This document shows, piece after piece, positions 55,701 to 64,000 of a DNA stretch of 64,000 nt (within the stretch, counting starts at the first letter, position 1; every line of letters begins with the position of its first letter). A model generated the notes under the pieces. It made no database searches, was not told the DNA's origin, and saw only the letters and a list, made by a program, of their open reading frames with translations. This DNA is from Carallia brachiata (Eukaryota; Streptophyta; Magnoliopsida; Malpighiales; Rhizophoraceae). The translations under genes were made by a program, and so were the position numbers. The stretch spans positions 1,015,392 to 1,079,391 of the forward strand of contig JADCRB010000038.1 in NCBI GenBank assembly GCA_021464245.1, read 5' to 3'.

Positions 55701-58700
55701 TCATCTTTATGCATAAATGACTAAAAGAATTTTAGTAGATATATAACACCAAGTGTCAACTCAACTATCAATTCTAGAAATAAATATTTGTGTAATCAAG
55801 AATGAGTGATATCCTTTCCAACCCTTAATCTCCGACCTTAGAGCGGACTGCTTATGCATTCCAAATTTTGGAACATTATCATGATTGATTTTGGAACTTT
55901 CAATATATATGGAAATATAGTATAAAAAAGAGAGAGTGAGACTAGAAACGCTTATATTAGTGACACTAAAGGGGCACTAAATGAATGAATGTATGGATAA
56001 ATATAATGAAATAGTTCATTTTGAGGTTACCTATAAATGACGCATGGAGAAGTCATCTGAGTTACGAAGGAAATTTGAGCTCATGTTGGTCGTGGGTTGA
56101 GAATGGGAATTGAACTCTATGAGTTATAATTTCCCGTTCCTCACTTAGTGGTAGAGCAATCGTTGGTTAAGTGATTAGTTGTAGGTTCAAATCCTAGTGG
56201 GGAGATATGTTTCATCTCAAATTCTTGAATTTGGAATGAAATGGTTTTCACTTGATTGGGCTCTTGAATCAGTTTAAAAACTCTTCATAACCTATAATAT
56301 AATTGTTATATATATATATATATTAATTCACTTGATGGGGATTTTCAACTTCTTAAAATTTCTACTATAGTAACACTAACAATCAAAATATAGAAGTGTT
56401 TAATTCTAGTGGATAATTATAAACATGTATGACATAATTTGAAAATAAGTCTACCAAATCTGCTCTAATGACGCACTAATTGAAATTTTATTGAGTAATG
56501 AGTTTCTACATGAGCTGTTCACGAGCCGAGCCTACCCTTGCCAAGCCCAAGTAGCTTCAGTGTTGTTCGTTATGTAAACGAACAAGCTTGAGTGGGCTCT
56601 TATTGAGTCGAGCCACTGGACTCTTAGTGGACATGTTGGCCCATTTGTTGCCCTAACCCAAACACTGTTAGATTATGAATTGAATTGAATTGAGATTATT
56701 GATTCTAGCGCATTAGTGTTTTCTTTAAAGCAAGTATCCATTGCATTCTTGTACTGATAAAAGTTGTGATACTAAACAATGAATTGGAGCATTTGAACAA
56801 TAGTAAACTTTCCAAAAAATGTCCATTCCAAACAAGTCTAGGTTTGGATTGAGATTCTCTCGTGGGGTTCGCTCGCATATCAAGGTTATAGTTTGCTGAG
56901 GTTTATTTTTTAAAATTTTCTTTTTCTGGTTGCAGGTCGAGGATCTGAAGCAGAGTCATTCAGAGTTGAGGCTGCTTTTATCCATGTATATGCGTGAATC
57001 CACTGGCCCAAGGTTAGAGCTTTGATAGATTATGCCTCCACTTCCCCCTCCTCCCTCTTTCCAAGGGTGTCAAGAAACTGATCCTCTTCCAAACACCATA
57101 TGATTATTCTTTTGGGTATTTGTTGATCATTTTAAGCACTGATGCTTCCCTTCTATTTCCTGGTGGGGAGGCATTGGGCAAACTCTTGTTATCCAACATG
57201 TATCATGCTTTGGGCATTTGAAAAGCATTCCCCTAATATCTTTGTTGATATGCATCTAAGCCTTCCATAGCAGTCAGGGTGGGCTATATCCTTTCTCTAT
57301 TTTGCCTTGGAAACCAAATTATCTATAAACGTGTCGTATCTCATCAATTTTTGATAATATGAAGAAAAAATGATTGGTGGTGCATAATGTGAATTACTCG
57401 TTTAACACTTTATAAGAGTTTATAATTATCTGCTCATGCCTCTTTACTGGCTAAGTAATAACCTCTTTAGCATGGTCAATCCTGTAGTGTTTGCTTGCCA
57501 CAGGTCATCCAATTTTGTGGTGATTGATTGCTAGATGATATGACATCATATGTTGACTTGGGGATATTTGGCAACTGCAGGGATGTGTTAGAAGCTAGGG
57601 ATCTGGAATACAAGGCGTGGGCTCGTGTCCAAAGTTTGAAATCCTCTCTTGATGAGCAATGCTTAGAACGACGAGTTAAGACAGCAAATGAAGCTGAGGC
57701 CAGTCCCAGCAAAGACTGGCTGCTGCAGAAGCAGAGATAGCTGACCTGAGGCAGAGATTGGAAGCTTCTAAAAGGTAAAATATTTGATGCTTGTCTTGGA
57801 AAAGATGATTTTTACGCTTGATCCTGCTTTCAATTGGCTGTTTTACTCCCATGTAGCACAAAATGCACTTTCTTTACAAGATTGCTTACCAAAGACACAG
57901 CACCATTTATGCCTTCTTTCAGGTTCTCTCTTTTTTTTGAAGAACAGAGAAGAAGAATTTTTATTACTTGGAATTGATTGGTATTTTGTTTCAAGTTACA
58001 TGCACATTTTTATCAGATGCAGATGCTAAATATGCTACGAATTATTTTAGAAGACTGAATAGGAAGTTCAAATTGTGATAATCTCCTATTGAGAGAAAAA
58101 GTCTTATTTAGCTATTCTCCTAATGTAGTAAATATGTTTCTGAATATTTAACTTGAAACAAAATATCAATAAATTCCTAAATAATAAAAATTCTTTTCTA
58201 TTCTTTATCACTAATATTCCTGTTCCACGATCAGGCACATAGAAAGAAAGCTGACGCTAATGCTAAGCAGTGCTTTATTTGGAACTAAATGGTGGAACTG
58301 GTCAGATATGTGTGCATGATTGATTATGAATAATTTCATCTGAAGTTGAATAGTGGTTTTTCCTGTGATCTGGGTCTGAAGTTGATTGTTGAGTGAACCT
58401 TCTGTACATTTTGTTGCTTCATCTTTCATCATCTTTTTTTTCTTTCATCTGGGCCTAACATCTGCTTTACTGGGTCTAATAACATGTGAAAGAAGTGTAT
58501 GAAAGCAATGATTTATTGCTGTTTCAGGGAGAGGTCCAGACTATCTGATGTCTTGAAATCAAAAAATGAAGAAAACGAAGCCTATTACTCTGAAATAGAG
58601 GTTAGTTTACTGTTGATTCTGTTTTGTGCAATTGTTGCATTGGTTTGAGATTATTTGCCTGATTTTTCTTCAGACAATTGGGCAAGCTTATGATGACATG

Positions 58701-61700
58701 CAAACTCAAAACCAACAATTGCTGCAGCAAATCACAGAAAGGGATGACTATAATATTAAGGTGATTAGCGTATTCCATAGTGGGTGTTTCTGAAAATTTT
58801 TTAAGTTCTTTCTTATGTTTCTTCCCTCATGGGTTGCATGCTTTGTTCATAATGAGTTGAATTGGTTTTGCATTCAGTTCTGTTTGATATTTGCCTACAT
58901 TTGTGGGCTTTGGTGGGCTTTAAGACATAGTTCTCATGGGTTTTTGAGTTACTGTTTCTGTTTCTACAAGTTGCTTGTTAAAAAGACTACAGTTTTTAAT
59001 CCAATTTTTCAACATTTTGGAACAGAAAATATGTCATTTATGTTAATAATTTGCAATTCTGATTGGCGGACGAGTTATATGAGCTTGGAAGCATCTCCTC
59101 TCTGTTTAGACAGCCTTAGATTTTTTTTTTTTTTTTTTTTCTATGAGCTTGGAAGCATCTTCTCTACATTTTGACAACCTTAGATTGCATTATTATTAAT
59201 TTTTTAGTTAATCCCCATGCCCTTTGAGATCTGGACATGATTGTTGAGTAAAAGAGTCAACATCCCAGATAAATTGATTTGGATATATCTGAGGAAGAGA
59301 ATGGTAAGGCCAGTTACATGTGCCATTCGAATGTCCATGTGAGCCATATATGGGAGTATGCTTTGTTGGTATTGCTTTCTGTAATTTTTTTTATCTCTGT
59401 ATCACGGGAGTTGGAAAACCTTGTGGGTTTTGAAAAATCATTTTTGGAATATTAATGCATTAATCTGAAAGCGATTGCTGTTGATGTAGTGCAGGTGGCT
59501 GGACATCCTTCTCATCTATTTCATAGATTTGTCTTTCTTTTCCTTTCTTTTTTTTTTTTCCTTTGATCAAATTTCCCTCTTCTTCCTGGTGGGGATGGGG
59601 GAGTAGCTTTCAGGTGGGGTTGGGGGGGCGTCATTTGAATAATACAAATAGAAAGCCTCACTGAGAGAGGCAAACTTGTCTTCTTGTTTATTTTTTACCT
59701 TGGGTGGCTAGGGTTGGGGAGAGAATGAGAAGCAAGCTACTATAGGGGAGAGGAAAAGTTAAATTTGAGCTCCAAGGATACCGCCCGAGCAGAAGTATTT
59801 CGCTATTGGTTATCAATAATCTTCTTTGTAGTGCCTGAGTGAAATGGTCTGTTGGGCACAGCATTCTAGCTTGAGATTTTGCAGTTATGGCAACTTGAAA
59901 CAATCACTGGTTAAAATAGTGATTAAAGAATTGTGAATTGTGCTTCTGACGTGTCGAAATTAATTACATTCATTCCATGAAAGCAGCTTAAGGATTTTGT
60001 TTGGTCATTGTAGGGTGTTTATTCATTCTCAAAGTTCACACAAAAATATATGGTTTGTGCATGCGCATCTTATGTTTGATATGGTCTTTGTTCCTTCAGC
60101 TTGTTTTGAAGGTGTAAGGGCAAGACAGTTGCGAGATTCTCTGCTACGGGAGAAAGAAGTGATGGAAAGGGAGATTCAACAATCAAATATTTCTCTAGAC
60201 TTTTACAATGTCAAAGCTGCTAGAATTTCAGACCAGGTAATTATTTCAAGTATTCCATGGGAGAATCAACTGGAGTGAATTATACATGTTTATTCAATAT
60301 TTAATTCCTCCCTGCCTTGCAGATAAAAGTTTGCTCTGATCAAATTCAAAAACTTTCGGAAGATAAGTTTCAAAATTCAATTACTTTGGACAACACCAGA
60401 AGCGATTGCTAGACGTGAGAAGAGCATCTAACCAAGCAAGGGAGTCACTGGATGATTCGCAATCTAAGATTGGAAGAAGTCGAGCAGCTCTTTTGGAGCT
60501 TCAGACAGGATCAGAAAGAGAGAGGTAAGGAAATACATGGTATTCTCTCTTACTATTTTATTGCAATTTGCATGGACCCATCATGTTTGTGTATCAGGTT
60601 TGATCAGGAAGATTGGAGGAAGAATTGGAAATTGTGAGGAGAAAGATTTCATGTCTCCAAGCACAAACTGAGGGCTCATCAATTTTGGAGAAGCTCCAAC
60701 AAGAACATAGGGAGTACAGGGAGATAGTGAAGTGCAGTGTCTGTGTTGACAGAACTAAAGAGGTAAATGTGCCATTCTGTTCATTATATGTGGATTTAGC
60801 TTTTAATGTCTTATTTTGCATGTTGGAAGCTGCATTGATTGAGGCCTTCTTACTGGCTGGATAATTTTAAATGATATGCGTTTGTGTCATAGGACATGTC
60901 TCATGCTAAGCATTTGGGTCACCCTCACCCTCTATGTTCCTAGGTATTGAAATACATGATGAATTAGCACATTGTATACAGGTTTCAGGTAAAGCGGGAT
61001 TTTGGTCATGGGCATTGGGCCTCTAATGTTTATCATTTAGGGCCACAAATGCTAAGTAGCATTTGCACTTGCTACAAAGAAACTTACACAAGCAGCATCG
61101 ACTGTACTTGTGCTTGCCCAACAACACTGCTTGAGGTTCAAAGTACCATGACATTGTATCAGTTGTTGGACATACGAACATGAATGCTGGTTAACACCAA
61201 GTTTTTGTCAGTATCACATCTTTTTGTGACATTTGTAAACGATTGAAAATTTGCTGAACCCTTTGTAGAATGTGGCCTAAACCTTACAGCTGCAAATGAA
61301 CGGAGTCGAGGGATGACATCGACTAACTTTGTCTTTTTTGCTCTCCCGTCTTCCCTCCCCCCAACCGAAAAAATAAAATAAAACGAAATAAGTGAGAAAA
61401 CCAGAAACTCATGGACAAAGTCCTTTATGATGGGAAGGAAATCTCATCTGTATATTGAAGGCATAAAACATAGAATTCTTTGCTTAGAACACTCTAATAT
61501 TGTATTCTCTGCCCTAGATTAAGATTCCTTGATTTTTCATAAGACATCTCATGCCTCATGAAGCACTTCTTTGTGATAGTTAATCAAAGTGTATGCAGGT
61601 AATAAAACTTGTCGATCTTTATTGATGTTGATGTTTTCTGCTATGTTACTTAAGGGTTCTGAAACTTGGTTTTCCACCAGGTTGTCATAACAAAATGCTT

Positions 61701-61812
61701 TCATCTGTTCTGTAACACCTGTATACAAAGACTTCTGGAAAGCCGTCACCGCAAATGTCCAGCGTGTGCCACCAGTTTTGGGTCGAATGATGTCAAGCCT
61801 GTTTATATCTGA
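49707..61812 (+). CDS. HUB1: HUB1/BRE1-like E3 ubiquitin ligase for histone H2B, 19 exons, with apparent frameshifts
   Basis: Exons: 49707-49811, 50187-50347, 50523-50607, 51231-51458, 51550-51711, 52143-52336, 52439-52522, 52688-52807, 52907-53093, 53161-53321, 53393-53464, 56936-57012, 57581-57774, 58528-58600, 58674-58760, 60100-60236, 60323-60524, 60598-60762, 61681-61812. The start MGSEPDRKRRHFSSISP and the long coiled coil (AERDATKGVFFPVLNIGNK; SSFPEEMGGMQRQL; LEYKAWARVQSLKSSLDEQC) match Arabidopsis HUB1. The C-terminal RING is complete: CSVCVDRTKE joined to KCFHLFCNTC and KCPAC, ending VKPVYI. With HUB2 and UBC1/2 it places monoubiquitin on H2B in the nucleus, affecting transcription, dormancy and flowering. 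Exons 2, 13, 16, 17 and 18 are each one base too short for their neighbours; the corrected protein would be about 876 aa against 878 in Arabidopsis. All splice sites are intact, so assembly error or very recent damage is likely. Confidence 0.87.
54093..55020. mobile_element. Probable non-autonomous element in HUB1 intron 11
   Basis: The interval is bounded by two GC-rich blocks in AT-rich intron DNA: AAAGGCGCGCTGTAAAGCTC on the left, and on the right a block with GCCTTGTTTGCACCTTGGGC, TTGGCGCCTTGCGCTGACAA. GGCGC/GCGCC words are in opposite senses at the two ends. The inverted match is loose, so the type and exact limits are uncertain. Confidence 0.3.
56135..56215 (+). mobile_element. tRNA-like SINE head or tRNA pseudogene
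   Basis: TTAGTGGTAGAGCAATCG (box A) and GTAGGTTCAAATCCTAGTG (box B) are well formed and about 35 bases apart, as in a tRNA. The acceptor stem does not pair cleanly and no proper anticodon loop is evident. Followed by a body (GTTTCATCTCAAATTCTTG) that suggests a SINE rather than a tRNA gene. Confidence 0.5.
59081..59186 (+). repeat. Short tandem repeat in HUB1 intron 15
   Basis: TATGAGCTTGGAAGCATCT occurs at about 59079 and again at 59141, each followed by related sequence ending CCTTAGATT, with a run of 18 T between. Intron-internal; no effect on the exons. Confidence 0.6.
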
Positions 61813-64000
61813 TTGGAAGGGGAAATTTGTTCTGTATGGCTTTTGTGGTGGGTCTTGCTGAATTCAGGCTCACATGCAGTGTACTTCGATCTTATGCTTG
61901 GCCTATGGATGCCCATGTCTTTCATGCGAGAACTGTTCACACAAGGGAACAGGATGGCAGCCGGTGCAAGTCCTGCTACCTATCTGATAGTTTCTTGGTG
62001 AATTTATTTCGTTTTGTGGGCAAGTAAACATTCTAAGACCTAGAATTTGTGAACAATCTGATAAGGTGGTCATTGCCGAAGGCCTTGGGAGTTTAAAGAC
62101 TTTTTGGTGGGCATGTCATGCTTTATGCCTTCGTAGTGGCTTTGCTAGGGCATATCTAAGTTTGCCCTGGCATCCTGCCATATGATGCCATTTGTTTTTT
62201 CCATTCATCAATTATCTCATGTTGAATTTTTTTTTTTTTACTGTGGCTTTAGAAGTCTTAGAACTTACAGTAGACATCCAGAAACCGTTGTCCTACATTT
62301 TGTTGTTTGTATACTTTGAATAGTGCTTATAAATAATAGATTGCGTCGGACGTAACAAATTTGGTTTTGGGGACGCGAACTGCCTTTGAAATTAACATTT
62401 TTTTATATGAGCTTTATGCATGGATGTGGTCATTTGATGTATTTTGGATATAGATTTACATTGAATTATCGTGATCGTGGAATTTACATTTGTGATTTTT
62501 GTCATCAATTGTGATTGTGCATTGGAACATAAAAAATGCATAACTAACCATCGTGATGCTGCAATGCATATTTCTGTGTATGAAACACGTTTGGCTTACT
62601 GTGTACATATATCTTTTCCGGGCTGAGATGTGTTCTTCAGACCCGTGACTTTCGTTTTCTTCGGGGACAGCTGCGAATGAATCTCTTCAACAGCATATCG
62701 CTCTGGCCCTGGAATGAATCGTAGCTTAGGTTGCACGGACATGGACACGGACACGGACGACACGGATACGGGGATACGTCAATTTTAAAAAAATTAAGAC
62801 ACGGATACGGAACGGACACAATTATATATATATGTATGTGTGTATTTTAATTTTATTTGTGTTTGATCTGTATATATGAAACAACAGAATTATCGTCATT
62901 AATAAAAGGAATAGAAGAAAAATTGAGTTTTTTTTATTTTTTTCTTGTTCTATTGGTCTTGAGAGCAATTTATCGATACCTCTTTTTCGGGTTGTTTGAG
63001 ACTTTCGTTGATTTGTAAGCAATATAAGCAATGCCACAACAAAAATTTGGAATCTTGGTTTTGTGATTTTAATAAAACAAAGAATTTAATGAATTAAGTT
63101 GGCTAGAATCCAAAAAAAAATTTAAATGATGAATTTTTTTTTTATTTTTTTTAAAAAATTTTAAAATAAAAATACTAAAATATCCTTAAACGTGTTCTTG
63201 ACGTGTCCGACACACCTCTTTCCCGTATTCGATACGCATGTCTGATTTTTTTTTTTTAAAAATTTTTTTGTTGAACACTTATGGGCGTGTCCGACACGTG
63301 TCCGAGGCGTGTCGGGCATGTGTCTGTGTCCAACGCGTGTCCGACACTTACACGACTTCAATTTTGAAGTGTCCGTGCATCCCAGATCGTAACTTTGGCA
63401 TGTCATCTAATGGATGAATTTGTTATTTTTAGGGTGTACAACAGAGCAAAATGTTGACGAAAGACGCCACCGGGGATATCAAGGTGGAATTTGCTTGACT
63501 ACGTGGGGATGCCTCTAATTCCTCTTGAACAATGTTATAAATATAAATAAAAATAAAAATTGAGCGTAGCTCAAATACTCTTGAAAATTATTGCTCGGAA
63601 TGGTCTTGCCAAGAAGGCCAACTTAATCATTGATTAATATTTATACATGTCAACGATCTCAAAATTATTTTGATCAATTTTGCTGCGGTTTTGTTCATTT
63701 CCCCTTTCACTAATAGTCGAATTAGTAAATAGCATAATGCTATCACTTTCCACTTTCTAATGACTAAATTCTCCGTCCACGCTTCTTTTGTAATATAACA
63801 GGACATACACCCTGTAATTAACAATATATTGTTTAAATCTTCTGAATCTTAAGTGGTTAATTCATTCATAAATCCCAATTTTTTTTCATTAAATTGGTGC
63901 GAGATTAGTTGTGTTTTTTCAACCAGCATCGTTTCCACTCCAAGTCTTTAGTCAATGAGAAGTGAAAAAGAAGCTCACGTCAAATAGAACCCCCGGTCGT
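61813..64000. other. Downstream of HUB1, no supported gene
   Basis: 61813-62400 is presumably HUB1 3' untranslated region and flank. A Mutator-like element is at 62728-63385. 63386-64000 has no recognisable gene or repeat. Confidence 0.5.
62728..63385. mobile_element. Mutator-like non-autonomous element with GGACACG-rich inverted ends
   Basis: Left end AGGTTGCACGGACATGGACA and right end AAGTGTCCGTGCATCCCAG are inverted copies. Flanks carry a 10-base near-duplicate: ATCGTAGCTT at 62718-62727 and ATCGTAACTT at 63386-63395, within the 9-11 bp range of Mutator-like elements. Both subterminal regions are packed with GGACACGG or CGTGTCCGACAC words in opposite senses, and the centre is AT-rich with no transposase-like frame. 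Confidence 0.6.

Larger units (their letters stand above)
53465..56935. other. 3.5 kb intron 11 of HUB1 with repeat-derived DNA
   Basis: By far the largest intron of the gene. 54093-55020 looks like an inserted element (separate entry), 56135-56215 is a tRNA-like SINE head, and 56304-56325 is a TA microsatellite. No exon-like open frame is seen that fits the phases of exons 11 and 12. Confidence 0.5.

Noticed and set aside
56135..56215. Possible functional tRNA gene
   Set aside because: Good box A and box B, but stems and an anticodon loop do not fold properly and a SINE body follows.
1..64000. CRISPR array, phage, plasmid or bacterial defence system
   Set aside because: No spaced direct-repeat array or prokaryotic gene; all genes have plant introns.

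Overview
This is plant nuclear DNA from a eudicot, probably a woody rosid, though the sequence does not let me name a genus. The support is AT-rich intergenic DNA, many short GT-AG introns, tRNA-derived SINE and MITE relics, and proteins that match plant-only families. There is no CRISPR array, operon, bacterial or organellar gene set. I rebuilt gene models by translating exons and checking that splice sites and codon phases agree.

Layout: (1) 1350-2090 (-), an unnamed lysine-rich nuclear-type protein. (2) 4978-8073 (-), a PDRG1/prefoldin-beta-like gene of 3 exons whose 2.2 kb intron holds a decayed foreign-looking coding stretch. (3) 10648-23111, a tandem segmental duplication. The ancestral pair is a cell-number-regulator-6-like PLAC8 gene (-) next to an uncharacterised gene with a poly-Ser tract and a C-terminal hydrophobic segment (+), here called gene A. 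Copy 1 of both is intact. In copy 2 the PLAC8 gene has lost its last exon and carries a stop at codon 8, while gene A2 is open with an in-frame 42-bp duplication. (4) A 553-bp piece of the downstream helicase sits between the two copies, at 18011-18563, and marks the duplication joint. (5) 26860-35031 (+), a 17-exon SNF2 ATPase with a C-terminal macro-like domain (CHR10/ALC1 type). (6) 38369-39751 (+), a type III polyketide synthase of the LAP6/PKSA class (sporopollenin). (7) 42793-46281 (+), an 8-exon alpha/beta hydrolase with GHSKG. (8) 49707-61812 (+), a 19-exon HUB1/BRE1-like histone H2B E3 ubiquitin ligase with a C-terminal RING. (9) A Mutator-like non-autonomous element at 62728-63385.

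The genes do not form a pathway or a biosynthetic cluster; CHR10 and HUB1 both act on chromatin, but I see no sign of shared control. Two things deserve attention. The first is the duplication, whose breakpoints can be read almost to the base. The second is a set of nine apparent single-base deletions confined to CHR10 and HUB1, with splice sites and coding otherwise conserved. These are either residual assembly errors or very recent gene damage. I found no convincing new multi-gene biological system.
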